A stretch of 64,000 nt of DNA, from assembly GCA_024760905.1 (NCBI GenBank), contig CM045735.1, forward strand, positions 30,468,249-30,532,248, in the 5' to 3' direction. Both the position numbers and the translations under genes were made by a program. Positions 59,801 to 63,049 of this stretch are shown here, in pieces. The stretch comes from Plotosus lineatus (Eukaryota; Chordata; Actinopteri; Siluriformes; Plotosidae). Each line of letters starts with the position of its first letter. Positions within the stretch are counted from its first letter, which is position 1. Under the pieces are notes generated by a model that made no database searches, had not been told where the DNA came from, and was given only the letters and a program-made list of their open reading frames with translations.

Positions 59801-60942
59801 AGTCTATACCAACAGCACCACAGATCCTTCACAATGCACGATAACCATCTGACTTTTTCATGCCAAAAACACCTTGAGTGATTATCTTCATGCTCTGTTT
59901 TTGATTCATCTGACCACTGAAGCCAGCTGAAGGTGCTATCTACTCTGACTTAAAATTCCACCACCACCATCCAACCATGATCCACAGAGAATGTTTTACC
60001 ACATGAAAACCTATGCCAGATCGAATATGTGAATAATTCGTATCACTTCCATGAAGATGGAGGTAGATGATTCGCTGTGGCGACCCCTGAAAAAGGGAAC
60101 AGCCGAAAAAGAGAAGAAACTTTTCCATCATTCTCATTATGGATGTTGGCATTTTAATTTGTGCATTTATTTTTACCACCACCAAGTAGGTCAGGTTTTT
60201 AGGTAGGTGTGTGTATGTTTTTGAGAAAATTTTTTTTTTTTTTGGTGGGATTTTCATGAAATTTCTTTAAAAAAAAATTTTTTTTTGGAAGAGTGGCTCC
60301 GCAGCATGACCAGCAGAGGGTGCTATGTACTCTGTGCTGTTGTTCTTGGTTGCATTGTTTGGTGCCCCCCCCCCCATAAAAAAAAAAACATTCTGTAATC
60401 CTCCTCCACTTGATAAATGAGACAGGAAAATATGACTTTGCATTTCTGTGTATAAAGTAACTCAGTGAAACAGGAAGTCAGGAGTGACTGCTTAAGTGTT
60501 TCTGAATGCTCATATGACTTTAAAAAGGTGGTGTGTACTCAGGAAGTTGCTTCAGTTACATTTCTAGTGACACCTGTCCCACACTTGGCTGTAAAGAAAA
60601 TGAACTATATTCCAAAAAGATACATGTGCGCACACACACTTCAGTTAAGCATTAGCTAAGTATTGTTTTGAGCATGTTCTGGAATAAAATACTCATTTAT
60701 CTTTTTATTCTGAGGTCCAATGTTTTTCTTCTTTTACTGTGTTTCCCCAGCAACAAATTGTGCAGTACCTGAAAGACATGTTTGACCATGACAAAGTGCG
60801 CTTCATCTCCGCTCAGTCGCTGGCTGAAGACATTTTGAGTTTGTCTCACAGGCGCACCGATATTCTGTTGGGCTATCTTGGAATAGACAGTCTGCCTGAA
60901 GCAAACGGGGCACTGCCTGCCAGTACAGGCGAACAGGACTGA
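9302..60942 (+). CDS. miga2: Mitoguardin-2, complete gene, 15 coding exons
   Basis: Mitoguardin-2 is an outer-mitochondrial-membrane protein that promotes mitochondrial fusion, tethers mitochondria to ER and lipid droplets through VAP proteins, and binds phospholipid through its C-terminal domain (family knowledge). I placed 15 exons by matching the family: 9302-9397, 16123-16345, 18314-18423, 18542-18662, 31033-31151, 32333-32450, 32645-32751, 39808-39920, 40068-40140, 40314-40400, 50868-50966, 51213-51347, 54682-54735, 58423-58539 and 60751-60942. Their summed length is 1764 nt, that is 587 codons plus TGA, and phases agree at every junction. All introns begin GT and end AG. Residues 13-31 and 47-62 are hydrophobic, the latter followed by a basic stretch (KRRSRKRK). 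A phospho-FFAT core (SFFSAAE) lies at 292-298 after an acidic tract. The MIGA2 paralogue is preferred over MIGA1 because of the N-terminus (TEGVSIMQALAMTVAEIPVF). Weakest points are the exon 4 acceptor and the unplaced 5' UTR. Confidence 0.95.
9971..10041. repeat. Solo end of pogo-type family F
   Basis: It matches the terminal 70 bp of 600-1061 (gttattagac...taagataaaaaac) and ends in ttacgtcaaatacgg with TA. Confidence 0.6.
10191..10902. mobile_element. Tigger/pogo-type MITE, family A, complete
   Basis: Termini cagacgctccccaactta and ttggggagcgtctg are bounded by TA on both sides. The 712-bp element sits inside the hAT copy. Confidence 0.85.
10612..10667. repeat. (GT)n/(GA)n microsatellite
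   Basis: A GT run grades into a GA run. Confidence 0.95.
11243..11293. repeat. (GT)n microsatellite
   Basis: About 25 GT units abut the right end of the hAT copy. Confidence 0.97.
11343..11445. repeat. Left end of a further Tigger-type element
   Basis: The stretch starting cactcatgcctcgatttta cggacttcgc has the Tigger-like terminal style, but no matching right end is seen. 11446-12028 shows nothing recognisable. Confidence 0.3.
12383..13939 (+). mobile_element. Tc1-like transposon, both ends present
   Basis: The element is 1557 bp with roughly 200-bp inverted terminal repeats beginning ctagtccttctcaaaaaatt and ending ttttttgagaaggactag, flanked by TA (12381-12382 and 13940-13941). It lies inside a hAT element; the hAT copy at 31216 shows the empty site. 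Confidence 0.95.
12712..13651 (+). pseudogene. Tc1-like transposase, disrupted (DD34E)
   Basis: The frame starts MGKTADQTAVQKAIIDTLKQ with a paired-like helix-turn-helix (KEISERIGCSQSAVSRHL). An in-frame TGA at 12868-12870 and later frameshifts, near 13085, 13220 and 13500, break it. The catalytic block is readable: Asp in FQHDLAPAHSA and Glu in NPIENLW, with exactly 34 residues between them. It ends AVISAKGFPTKY. Inactive as it stands. Confidence 0.92.
14455..15018. mobile_element. Tigger-type element, family D, right part
   Basis: The right terminus is cataagtagagggccgactg. The internal sequence (gtaaatgtttaataaatgtg) matches the complete copy at 26928-28122. The left end is not evident. 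A (GT)n tract occupies 14627-14677. Confidence 0.6.
15059..15593. other. Intron 1 AT-rich stretch
   Basis: It starts with a possible DNA-element end (gggatccttctttttccgtg) and contains poly-T, poly-A and TATA/TGTA runs. No gene is seen. Confidence 0.4.
15594..15830. mobile_element. Solo terminal repeat of a Tc1-like element
   Basis: It matches the left terminal repeat region of 12383-13939 in inverted-repeat form (tagtcattctcaaaaaatta ...gcatatttcatccgacc). No transposase is attached. Confidence 0.7.
15896..15983. repeat. (TG)n/(TA)n microsatellite
   Basis: TG units pass into a long TA run ending 140 bp before exon 2. Confidence 0.95.
16123..16345 (+). CDS. miga2: miga2 coding exon 2 (residues 33-107)
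   Basis: The acceptor follows a pyrimidine-rich run (tttctcccacag) and the donor is A|GTAAGC. The exon encodes the predicted transmembrane segment (VLFATALGSVALALTAHHL), then a strongly basic stretch. The open frame extends upstream to an ATG at 16039, but that part is intronic and lacks family similarity. Confidence 0.95.
16686..17400 (+). mobile_element. Tigger-type element, left end and body
   Basis: The left terminus cagtggagcctcggaatccg follows a TATA run. Around 17180-17260 the + strand carries a Lys/Ser-rich ghost (FFKKRKEHPEESSMQ) like a transposase C-terminus. The right terminus was not found, so the end is approximate. 17401-17939 shows nothing recognisable. Confidence 0.45.
17940..18190 (-). 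repeat. tRNA-like SINE-type repeat (family S2), antisense
   Basis: It contains gtgggaggaaactggagaaa and ends 'cccaggaccttcttgctgttag', a repeat type common in teleosts. Related copies are at 28575, 51953 and 53363. Confidence 0.55.
18314..18423 (+). CDS. miga2: miga2 coding exon 3 (residues 107-143)
   Basis: The exon encodes a Ser-rich linker with the family motif RSNDTMSGISSL followed by SKHSSSSHTS. The acceptor is ttaaag and the donor is TCA|GTATGA. It completes the split codon from exon 2 and ends in phase 0. Confidence 0.92.
18542..18662 (+). CDS. miga2: miga2 coding exon 4 (residues 144-184)
   Basis: The exon encodes a variable linker ending in DANAENLYLMG, which matches the family. 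The donor is G|GTAATG in phase 1. Intron 3 is only 118 bp. The acceptor used here (ttttcaag) has an in-frame alternative at ..ctcag 15 nt downstream, so the exact 5' edge is less certain than the rest. Confidence 0.82.
19145..19608 (-). pseudogene. Pogo-type transposase, C-terminal part
   Basis: The minus strand carries the acidic tail SDDDSDFFEGF...LDALNEWSNVPD, ending SPDTPAH and a stop. Upstream, near 19560-19608, the frame reads FKTSCGWLRLFMKRK, typical of the CENP-B-like DNA-binding half. The DDE catalytic region between them is missing, so the element was already internally deleted. Confidence 0.6.
19623..20007 (+). pseudogene. RTE reverse transcriptase, first part
   Basis: It encodes VLGRWKEYFEELMNEESERE, a stop at the end of EVRRA, then SGKAVGPDDIPVEVWKCLGE and SVLVPIFKNKGDVQSCGNYR (RT motifs 1-2). 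The frame runs out where the L2-like LINE is inserted. Confidence 0.9.
20008..23447 (-). mobile_element. L2/CR1-like LINE, near complete, antisense to miga2
   Basis: Inserted into the RTE between ..gagccatacgat and atgaagttatgc... The 3' end, at the left, reads attaataaagctgtatcgta on the minus strand. Endonuclease (22365-23130), RT (20724-21721) and C-terminal (20344-20667) segments follow in the expected order with frameshifts. The jockey-superfamily assignment rests on RT motifs; the exact clade (L2 or Rex1/CR1-like) is not certain. Confidence 0.75.
20344..23130 (-). pseudogene. L2-like endonuclease/reverse transcriptase, frameshifted
   Basis: The N-terminal endonuclease shows LMCFSETWLNELTPDS, EGGVAVYVNERWCHP and ILISGDFNHAPL. 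The RT shows KSEGPDGISPRLLRTCADQL, APQGTVLSPFLFNIYTSDF and the catalytic FSDDSAIV with the YxDD-like Asp pair. The C-terminal end reads KRLNKLVRRASSVLGCPLDS. At least three frame changes separate these blocks. Confidence 0.8.
23448..24660 (+). pseudogene. RTE reverse transcriptase, second part
   Basis: It continues from the L2 insertion point: CAFVDLEKAYDRVPREEL (RT motif A), GLHQGSALSPFLFAMVMDRL (motif B), MIFADDIVICSES (motif C, FADD). A frameshift near 24110 precedes RKRQEAELEVAEMKMLRFSL and ARLRWFGHVQRRDSEYIGGR. Confidence 0.9.
24670..24990 (-). pseudogene. Pogo-type transposase, N-terminal DNA-binding part
   Basis: The minus strand reads FKLKVIEFAK, a stop, then QFNVDEKRVCEWRKEEQHF and ISWLKARRKQGTRVTGKALK. 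This is the Brinker-like helix-turn-helix followed by the CENP-B-type domain of pogo transposases. The frame resumes at 19608 across the RTE insertion. Confidence 0.7.
25386..25733. mobile_element. Unclassified insertion in the family F element
   Basis: About 348 bp starting tgtgatgtcaggaactttca splits sequence that is contiguous at 860-880 and 49850. It ends ..gccagagcctgca and is flanked by gtgt. The TG...CA ends would suit a solo LTR, but no other LTR feature was confirmed. Confidence 0.4.
25890..26379. other. Intron 4 unassigned stretch
   Basis: AT-rich sequence with no gene or window-repeated element recognised. Confidence 0.4.
26395..26729 (-). mobile_element. RTE-tailed tRNA SINE, complete, antisense
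   Basis: The 335-bp copy is flanked by a perfect 15-bp duplication gtttctacaaagaaa (26380-26394 and 26730-26744). On the minus strand it runs from a tRNA-like head (box A tggtctagtgg, box B ggttcgagtcc) to the RTE-like tail. Confidence 0.93.
26928..28122. mobile_element. Tigger-type element, family D, complete
   Basis: Termini cagtcggcccccagtttacg and cgtaaattgggggccgactg are flanked by TA. The interior has repeated modules: a unit around gtaaatgtttaataaatgtg at 27180 and 27500, and an exact 136-bp tandem duplication at 27651-27922. No coding capacity. Confidence 0.88.
27651..27922. repeat. Exact tandem duplication, two 136-bp units
   Basis: Units 27651-27786 and 27787-27922 appear identical, each starting tagagagagggagagaaaaa and ending taagtaattttc. 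They lie inside the family D element. Confidence 0.9.
28130..28268. repeat. Solo right end of Tigger-type family E
   Basis: It matches 30640-30772 (tgatacatggggttttactt ... cggattatct) and ends in aacgagggccgacta. It sits just right of the complete family D element. Confidence 0.5.
28575..28765 (-). repeat. tRNA-like SINE-type repeat (family S2), antisense
   Basis: It contains ctttggactgtgggaggaaa and aaatgcaaactccctgcata, the same type as 51953-52135. Confidence 0.55.
29649..30003 (+). mobile_element. RTE-tailed tRNA SINE, complete
   Basis: Flanked by a perfect 18-bp duplication cagtcatctcgtgcctaa (29631-29648 and 30004-30021). The tRNA-like head has box A tggtctagtgg; box B here is altered (tttaagtcc). 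A C tract follows, then the body, an RTE 5'-like block (ttgtgacaggaagcgcatcc) and the RTE 3'-like tail (cgctgtggcgactcccgagt). Confidence 0.95.
30077..30428 (+). mobile_element. RTE-tailed tRNA SINE, complete, best-preserved copy
   Basis: Flanked by a perfect 19-bp duplication acagtgctgtatgttttca (30058-30076 and 30429-30447). Box A (tggtctagtgg) and box B (ggttcgagtcc) of a Pol III promoter are intact. It is not a tRNA gene: the sequence after the head is SINE body. Confidence 0.95.
30773..31032. other. End of intron 4
   Basis: No repeat recognised; it leads to the exon 5 acceptor. Confidence 0.5.
31033..31151 (+). CDS. miga2: miga2 coding exon 5 (residues 184-223)
   Basis: The exon encodes GMELFEEALQKWELAL, a strongly conserved mitoguardin block, followed by a variable tail. 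It is preceded by a 12.4-kb intron filled with mobile elements. The acceptor is gtgtag and the donor is ACG|GTAAAA, phase 0. Confidence 0.94.
31216..31983. mobile_element. Non-autonomous hAT element, intact
   Basis: Termini cagtggttcttaaccttgtt and ggttaggaaccactg are flanked by a perfect 8-bp duplication gtgtagag (31208-31215 and 31984-31991). The 768-bp body matches 12037-14345 without the Tc1 insert. Confidence 0.95.
32333..32450 (+). CDS. miga2: miga2 coding exon 6 (residues 224-263)
   Basis: The exon encodes the conserved FAEKLESLLHRAYHLQEDFG block. The donor G|GTACGC runs almost directly into an (AC)n tract 9 nt into the intron. The exon ends in phase 1. Confidence 0.95.
32460..32502 (+). 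repeat. (AC)n tract at the donor side of intron 6
   Basis: About 43 nt of AC repeats begin 9 nt after the exon 6 donor. It is complementary to the (TG)n tract at the other end of the same intron. Confidence 0.97.
32593..32636 (+). repeat. (TG)n tract at the acceptor side of intron 6
   Basis: About 44 nt of TG repeats end 8 nt before exon 7 and replace the usual pyrimidine tract. Confidence 0.97.
32645..32751 (+). CDS. miga2: miga2 coding exon 7 (residues 263-298), phospho-FFAT exon
   Basis: The acceptor (gaaatacag) lies 8 nt after a (TG)n run and has no ordinary pyrimidine tract. The exon encodes the acidic tract RDDDTATISSDD and the phospho-FFAT core SFFSAAE, the VAP-binding element of the family. 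The donor GAG|GTTGGG is a weak match to consensus. It ends in phase 0. Confidence 0.94.
32958..33974 (-). mobile_element. Pogo-type element, family P, complete ends
   Basis: Termini ccgtattttccggacaccgc and gtttggaaaatacag are flanked by TA. A transposase N-terminus survives on the minus strand near 33600-33770. The interior has a diverged direct repeat of about 250 bp beginning ctggacgtg(g/a)aga at 33222 and 33467. It interrupts the Rex3-like LINE. Confidence 0.82.
33594..33770 (-). pseudogene. Pogo-type transposase N-terminus
   Basis: The minus strand reads MSPKRKSYSAHCKLQVVKYA, then AERKFGLNEKLVGDWRKAE, the Brinker-like DNA-binding fold of pogo transposases. No CENP-B or DDE part follows. 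A homologous piece lies at 46900-47000. Confidence 0.7.
34976..35560 (+). mobile_element. Rex3-like LINE 5' end in inverted orientation
   Basis: It begins with a hairpin-like start (caccaccttatcatggtgga), followed by a 5' UTR and an endonuclease start (TWNVASLAGKQPELVCEVKR; HGLGSGTTHLERGW). It is head-to-head with the antisense 3' part ending at 34972, the structure expected of a 5'-inverted (twin-primed) insertion. Confidence 0.6.
35561..36004. other. Intron 7 unassigned stretch with microsatellite
   Basis: No gene; 35941-36000 is (TA)n grading to (CA)n. Confidence 0.5.
36005..36852. mobile_element. Tigger-type element, family D, nearly complete
   Basis: The left terminus is cagtcagcccccttcttaca after TA; the right end reads ataagaagggggcc and is cut short before the last bases. 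The interior (cgaatgtgggcaaaacgtgg) matches 14540-14570. 36853-37151 shows nothing recognisable. Confidence 0.7.
37152..37266. repeat. Solo left end of Tigger-type family A
   Basis: It starts cagatgttccccgacttgcg after TA and matches the first 110 bp of 1152-2181, then joins hAT sequence. Confidence 0.55.
37267..37881 (-). mobile_element. hAT element fragment (H4 family)
   Basis: It matches 48104-48700 in inverse orientation and ends with the terminus gggttgccgacccctg, followed by gtctatag. It retains a ghost of the transposase C-terminus. The opposite end is missing. A poly-T run lies at 37541-37564. Confidence 0.75.
37882..38356 (-). mobile_element. Pogo-type element, family F, deletion derivative
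   Basis: It carries family F sequence (accattagaaactgctccag) in inverse orientation to 740-1061 and ends ttacatcaaatacag before TA. The hAT fragment on its left occupies the same position as the hAT in the copy at 48019-50046. Confidence 0.7.
38359..39414. mobile_element. Tigger/pogo-type MITE, family A, complete
   Basis: Termini cagatgctccccaacttacg and cgtaagttggggagcgtctg; TA on both sides. It starts at the very TA that flanks the neighbouring family F element. 39415-39807 shows no further repeat with copies here. Confidence 0.88.
39808..39920 (+). CDS. miga2: miga2 coding exon 8 (residues 299-336)
   Basis: The exon encodes LFETFTLDEVYQHLKPAALY, continuing after the FFAT motif into the C-terminal domain. 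The acceptor is gctgtag and the donor is CAG|GTATGA, phase 2. It opens a compact three-exon cluster with introns of 147 and 173 bp. Confidence 0.94.
40068..40140 (+). CDS. miga2: miga2 coding exon 9 (residues 336-360)
   Basis: The exon encodes RTELLECYSDQDFLAKLHCV, nearly invariant in the family. The acceptor is tgctcag. The donor AAT|GTCAGT lacks the usual A/G at +3, but the downstream phase supports it. Confidence 0.93.
40249..40302 (+). repeat. (TG)n tract before the exon 10 acceptor
   Basis: About 27 TG units, then cgcgcgcatag and exon 10. Confidence 0.97.
40314..40400 (+). CDS. miga2: miga2 coding exon 10 (residues 361-389)
   Basis: Twenty-nine in-phase codons encode FMETGKQMINGLMIKASK. 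The acceptor (gcatag) directly follows a long (TG)n/(CG)n tract rather than a pyrimidine tract. The donor is AAG|GTAATT. Confidence 0.93.
40564..40918 (-). mobile_element. RTE-tailed tRNA SINE, complete, antisense
   Basis: Flanked by a perfect 15-bp duplication tccatgatggcatgt (40549-40563 and 40919-40933). The tail (gtcgccacagtgaatcatct) is at the left and the tRNA-like head at the right. Confidence 0.94.
41108..41691. mobile_element. Tigger-type MITE, family C, complete
   Basis: Termini cagtcatacctcaccttatg and atatggtgaggtatgactg are flanked by TA. Size and interior match 4959-5527. Confidence 0.85.
41252..41412 (-). pseudogene. Tigger transposase N-terminal remnant
   Basis: The minus strand reads MGPKKVIPGASEKKKQARGM, then LSDISKEYSRNLSTIGTILK, which fits the CENP-B-type N-terminal helix-turn-helix of Tigger transposases. 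It lies within the family C element. Confidence 0.55.
41692..42414. other. Intron 10 stretch with a SINE-tail fragment
   Basis: 42143-42212 is an antisense copy of the repeat tail attttctgtaaatgcttaat; the rest shows nothing recognisable. Confidence 0.45.
42420..43046 (+). pseudogene. R2/HERO-type ORF, N-terminal zinc-finger part
   Basis: An open stretch of 208 codons starts MRTTRLVQST. The finger reads CTCGKMCKNLHGLHIHQAKT and continues to a Cys, a C2HC/C2H2 pattern. A long acidic linker with a near-duplicated EEDPHLISIETEIT / EEDPQPISTETEVT follows. It ends by a frameshift, after which the frame shifts to the RT block. Confidence 0.75.
43179..44333 (+). pseudogene. R2/HERO-type reverse transcriptase
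   Basis: Visible motifs: SGSAPGPNGVPYRVYKMCPG, an in-frame TAG at 43599-43601, FRTISLLNVEGKIFFAVLAK, VVWVDFDNAYGSIPHKPIEE (motif A), EKGIVTGCTISVVLFIMGMN (motif B, altered from the usual QGC), and FMDDMTLTT (motif C). The residues of the catalytic triad are present but the frame is broken. Confidence 0.85.
44928..45820 (+). pseudogene. R2/HERO-type zinc knuckle and REL endonuclease
   Basis: The CCHC knuckle reads CALCGRVGTLEHVLVSC. The restriction-like endonuclease shows LRPDIVIWCAKNKRIVIVEL with the PD...(V)EL arrangement, then VPWKTRCEKAFERKKAKYTE. A TGA replaces a codon after QQRG (45618-45620), and the frame then continues with VEVGARVFAEQSL and SSWLWLKRKE. Confidence 0.85.
46145..46208. 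repeat. (TA)n microsatellite
   Basis: About 32 TA units within the family P element. Confidence 0.97.
47119..48018. mobile_element. Tigger/pogo-type family A, one end missing
   Basis: It starts cacacactccccaacttacg after TA and runs inversely to 1152-2181. It stops at cgtactacgtag, 110 bp before the expected terminus, where family F sequence begins. Confidence 0.75.
48515..48757 (+). pseudogene. hAT transposase C-terminal dimerisation domain
   Basis: The frame contains CWWREHATVFQALTLMASSV followed by LTIPATAQRVRDFSTAGV. This is the WW...P..A..A...L.IPA....R.FS.AG pattern of hAT dimerisation domains. The N-terminal BED and RNase-H-like parts are absent. Confidence 0.8.
49297..49504 (-). repeat. 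RTE-tailed tRNA SINE fragment, antisense
   Basis: Head and middle of the SINE (tttgataacccagttagctg; ccaggccaccactgcc). A poly-T run at 49310-49339 interrupts the body. The preceding 49135-49270 is a repeat tail (attcattttctgaaccactt). Confidence 0.6.
50123..50804. other. End of intron 10
   Basis: AT-rich sequence without a recognised element. Confidence 0.5.
50805..50863 (+). repeat. (TG)n tract before the exon 11 acceptor
   Basis: About 30 TG units followed by tacag and exon 11. Confidence 0.97.
50868..50966 (+). CDS. miga2: miga2 coding exon 11 (residues 390-422)
   Basis: Thirty-three in-phase codons encode SPKAFLESYQDML and end in MELEGRG. The acceptor (tgtacag) is immediately preceded by about 30 TG dinucleotides. 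The donor is GGG|GTCTGT. The following intron is 246 bp. Confidence 0.94.
51213..51347 (+). CDS. miga2: miga2 coding exon 12 (residues 423-467)
   Basis: Forty-five in-phase codons encode the most conserved segment of the family (FFDIVLDFILMDAFEDLENP and RNRWLSDSFKET). The acceptor is ctgcacag and the donor is ACG|GTAATT. Confidence 0.97.
51953..52135 (-). repeat. tRNA-like SINE-type repeat (family S2), antisense
   Basis: It contains tttagactgtgggaagaaaa and gagaacatgcaaacggcac, ending gaccactacgccaccgtgct. The end resembles a tRNA-like head on the minus strand. 51348-51952 shows nothing recognised. Confidence 0.6.
52262..53230 (-). pseudogene. R2/HERO-type LINE fragment: zinc knuckle and endonuclease
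   Basis: The minus strand encodes FVQAVYDILPRPSNLSIWGK, a CCHC knuckle CPQCPGRGTLEHILSCC, then ILMVLTVPWEDRLDEAHERK and IEVGCRGFADQSLYKTLSVL, ending SRWLWIKRG. It is homologous to 44928-45820 but from a diverged copy. A (CTG)n stretch near 52979-52998 encodes a serine run. Frames are broken and the RT is absent. Confidence 0.85.
53363..53545 (+). repeat. tRNA-like SINE-type repeat (family S2)
   Basis: The head reads gagtggttagcatgtccatc and the body tgttctccccatgcttgtgt, sense orientation of the type at 51953. Confidence 0.55.
53552..54340 (+). mobile_element. hAT-like element with zinc-finger remnant
   Basis: The left end cagggctgccaacttgtatg and right end ctgggatccctg resemble hAT termini, but the flanks match only partly (..cattg). 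Near 53915-54100 lies the ghost of a transposase N-terminus. Confidence 0.5.
53912..54100 (+). pseudogene. BED-like zinc finger of a hAT-type transposase
   Basis: The + strand reads MAMKRKQDFLSEYSTTYAFI, then FCTMCNVKFSIAHSG; after a one-base shift it continues DIKMHIKGDKHC. The C2...H..H arrangement is like the N-terminal finger of ZBED/SCAND3-type transposase relatives. Broken and short. 54341-54681 shows nothing recognised. Confidence 0.5.
54682..54735 (+). CDS. miga2: miga2 coding exon 13 (residues 468-485)
   Basis: An 18-codon microexon encodes ALATACWSVLKAKRRLLM. The acceptor is gtgtctctcag and the donor ATG|GTAAGT is a strong consensus match. Confidence 0.95.
54923..58018 (+). mobile_element. 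RTE LINE, near full length, same strand as miga2
   Basis: The 3.1-kb element is flanked by a perfect 16-bp duplication acttaaataaatgaga (54907-54922 and 58019-58034). A 5' UTR with gggttgtgtcaggaagggca leads into endonuclease and RT. The 3' end is gctgtggcgacccctcaagg followed by a short aagaag repeat tail. Confidence 0.95.
55048..58028 (+). pseudogene. RTE endonuclease/reverse transcriptase, disrupted
   Basis: Endonuclease block: RIGTLNVGTMQRKGGKLADM, DILCVQETRWKGSKAKSLGA, VVIGADFNGHVGAGNRGD. The frame breaks at about 55810. The linker and RT follow: GKAVGPDDIPVEVWKCLGEV, CAFVDLEKAYDRVPRE with TAA at 57055-57057, LHQGSALSPFLFAMVMYRL, MMFADDIVICSES. A frameshift near 57460 precedes RKRQEAELEVAEMKMLRFSL. 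All catalytic motifs are present, but three breaks disable this copy. The long minus-strand open frame at 55536-56972 is its antisense shadow. Confidence 0.92.
58035..58327 (+). mobile_element. tRNA-derived SINE (third family)
   Basis: The head carries tagcgtcgctgttagggtgc and a box B-like ggttctgttcaaatccc. The body contains gggaaggtaacctgcgatgg and cgtcccatccagg, and the copy ends in an A run (ggtgtaaaaaa). It directly follows the RTE target duplication. Confidence 0.6.
58423..58539 (+). CDS. miga2: miga2 coding exon 14 (residues 486-524)
   Basis: Thirty-nine codons encode VPDGFISHFYAISEHVSPVL and then AFGFLG, a family signature. The acceptor is ttgtttag and the donor is AAG|GTAAAA. Confidence 0.96.
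58540..58823. other. Start of intron 14, unassigned
   Basis: Together with 59581-60050 this looks like one older sequence split by the hAT. The minus strand at 59640-59900 shows faint Tc1-like hints (WSWPSQS), too weak to call. Confidence 0.3.
58824..59572. mobile_element. Non-autonomous hAT element, intact
   Basis: Termini cagtggtccctaaaatacgg and gtttggggacccctg are flanked by a perfect 8-bp duplication ctttaaag (58816-58823 and 59573-59580). It includes a (TTA)n microsatellite at 59321-59372. No transposase frame. Confidence 0.95.
60052..60116 (+). repeat. RTE LINE 3' tail fragment
   Basis: About 65 bp containing gatgattcgctgtggcgacc and cagccgaaaaagagaag, the extreme 3' end of the RTE family. 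It may be a severely truncated insertion. Confidence 0.7.
60117..60750. other. End of intron 14
   Basis: Poly-T, poly-A and poly-C runs near 60230-60395; otherwise nothing recognised before the exon 15 acceptor. Confidence 0.5.
60751..60942 (+). CDS. miga2: miga2 terminal coding exon 15 (residues 525-587) and stop
   Basis: The acceptor is gtttccccag. The exon encodes QQIVQYLKDMFDHDKVRF and then RRTDILLGYLGI, the family C-terminus, with a short variable tail ending EQD before TGA. Confidence 0.96.
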   Translation, partial: QQIVQYLKDMFDHDKVRFISAQSLAEDILSLSHRRTDILLGYLGIDSLPEANGALPASTGEQD

Positions 60943-61792
60943 TGTTACTGCATGTGGAAAGTTCTATAAAATTATATATTATATAGAAAAATTTTAATTC
61001 TGGATTCAGAGGCACATCTCCATTTATTTTGTTCAACAGATTAAATTGTAAACAGTTAGTAAATATCTTTGTCAGAAAGGAGCAGAGGGGAACACTGGTA
61101 TCTGCCAAAACAGCAGCTATGAAGAAATCTGTCTTCAGTGTGGATTCTATAACTGAAACTCATCAAGAAACAAATCCTAAAGTAGAACTTGGTGGTATCA
61201 CCTTTATCTATTTGAATTGCTGTATTTATTTCATTAATTTCTTTCTAGTTTATCATGGATAAAGGCTTTATGAGGTTGCTGTGCCAAGTAGAATGAGTTG
61301 ATTGGGAACTTTCCACCCAACACGGAAGAAAGTTCCTGTTCTTTCACAGTTTGACTGAGAAGCGCAGAGTAACACTGTGTTATCGAAAATCTTCAAGTCA
61401 GTATGAGGGGTGTGGTAGTGTCTTTACAAACTGGATTGCGATATATGGCAATTCCATTTGAGATTTCAGTTGCCGAGGTCACTGGGAACGCCTCCAAATG
61501 ATACATGGGAGATATTGTTCTCTTGTGAAGAGTCAAGGTGTTTTAATCGAGTACAGGACTTGGCTGTTGTGTCAGATCCAAACTCGATTCATTCTTTAGA
61601 TCACCAATTATCTCGAGAATGGATGTTGGAGCTGAATACAGATTTCCTTTGAGAAGATTCAGGTATATACAGACTGGACACATGATCTTGTGATAATGGC
61701 TGCTTTCCCCGGGCATAATTTTAATCTCGTATCCACTGAAACCGCTGCACAAAGAAGAACACCACTGATCCCAAAAATTACACTAAAATAAA
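60943..61792 (+). other. Probable miga2 3' UTR
   Basis: This is unique-looking AT-rich sequence after the stop codon with no recognisable repeat. The first canonical AATAAA after the terminal exon is at 61787-61792. The extent is inferred from that signal only. Confidence 0.45.
61787..61792 (+). promoter_or_regulatory. Candidate polyadenylation signal of miga2
   Basis: This is an AATAAA hexamer 845 nt after the stop codon. Later hexamers may also be used. Confidence 0.4.
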
Positions 61793-62309
61793 TAGGCTAG
61801 TGTTAAATAGAAAGTGTTCGCTGCTCTCTTTCTACTGAACATGCCTTTATACATAAATACATCATGTATGCAGTTAACAAAATATTAATTAATACAAGTT
61901 ATCCATGTCACTGGAGATATGAAAATAGAAGACTGTGTGGGATGTGTGTCTGTGTTCTTTAAAGTTAAATAAGGATTGTGTTCTGGAGATCAAGATTTTC
62001 AGCAGATGGTTTGGGTCCGATCAATATCAGTAGGGTGACTTCTGTAAACGTAACATTTGAGCAAGTTATAATCGTCCAGGACGGTTAAGGGCACTGAAGA
62101 ATGCAGGAATCTAAGTGATACTTGGAATTTATAGGTTGGCTGGCTGAAACTGGGGTTTAAGTCAAAATGATGGATTTTTTTTTTTTGTGACTGTGAATGA
62201 TCTGCAGATCAGAAATAGTGATGGTTCTGTTCACATTGTGCTCAGTTAGTGTTTTTCAGTCATGCACTTCTAATTCCCGCTGTATTTTTGTTGTCCTTAT
62301 GTTCCTCAC
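61793..62309. other. Downstream flank of miga2
   Basis: AT-rich, no gene or repeat recognised. Confidence 0.45.
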
Positions 62310-62545
62310 TCATTTATTTTCTGAAGCACTTAATCCTAATTCAGGTCGTGGGCCAACTTTGCGTGAGAGCAGAGTGCACCCTGGTCAGTCTTGATCAGGG
62401 TCAGCAATGATTCTTTTATAGCCTCTCACCACAGACAGTGAGAGACATGGCTGATCTTTGATAGCCCAGTTCGCTGCACTGGGGAGGCAGCAATGACAAC
62501 CATTGACAATGGGGCATGAACCCCCAACCTTACCACCACTGATCC
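62310..62545 (-). repeat. SINE fragments, antisense
   Basis: 62310-62400 is a repeat tail (ttattttctgaagcacttaa). 62400-62545 is part of the RTE-tailed SINE (gacagtgagagacatggctg; gcccagttcgctgcactggg) with its head and tail missing. Confidence 0.6.
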
Positions 62546-63049
62546 CACGTGTTCATGTGTTGTGGTAATTTTACCTGGGTAAATCGTTCATGACAAAGTG
62601 TATATGTTACCCAAATACAGGTGTGTGCCTACAGACGTGTTAGGAAATATTTCTTGTTGTGACAGTTTCCTTGACCATTCTCCTACTTCTTGCCTTTAAA
62701 AACAAGTGCTTTATATTTATTTGTATCTATTTGAAGATCATGAACACTGTTTTATTCTCTGAGCTGCTGACATTTTTCTCAAATTCCACATTAAAAAATA
62801 TCTGAGCTTTAAATCACAGAACATCACAACTGGTCAAAAGTAACACAAAAAGATGCAGTTAGTTCCAACTTCAAGTAATGCATCGGAATCAAGATCATAT
62901 TCAGTTGCTAAAAGTATGTGCTAATGTTTGGGCTTAGGATAAGTTCAAATTCAATGTAGTACCTCTTATTAATCACAGCTTTCAATGGGCCCCACCAGAA
63001 TTTCACATTGCTCCTGTGTGACCACATGCTGCCTTTGACAAACATTCAC
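62546..63049. other. Downstream flank, unassigned
   Basis: AT-rich, no gene or repeat recognised. Confidence 0.45.

Noticed and set aside
59640..59900. Faint minus-strand resemblance to a Tc1-like transposase (WSWPSQS)
   Set aside because: Only one short block matches; the catalytic surroundings are unreadable, so no call was made beyond a note.
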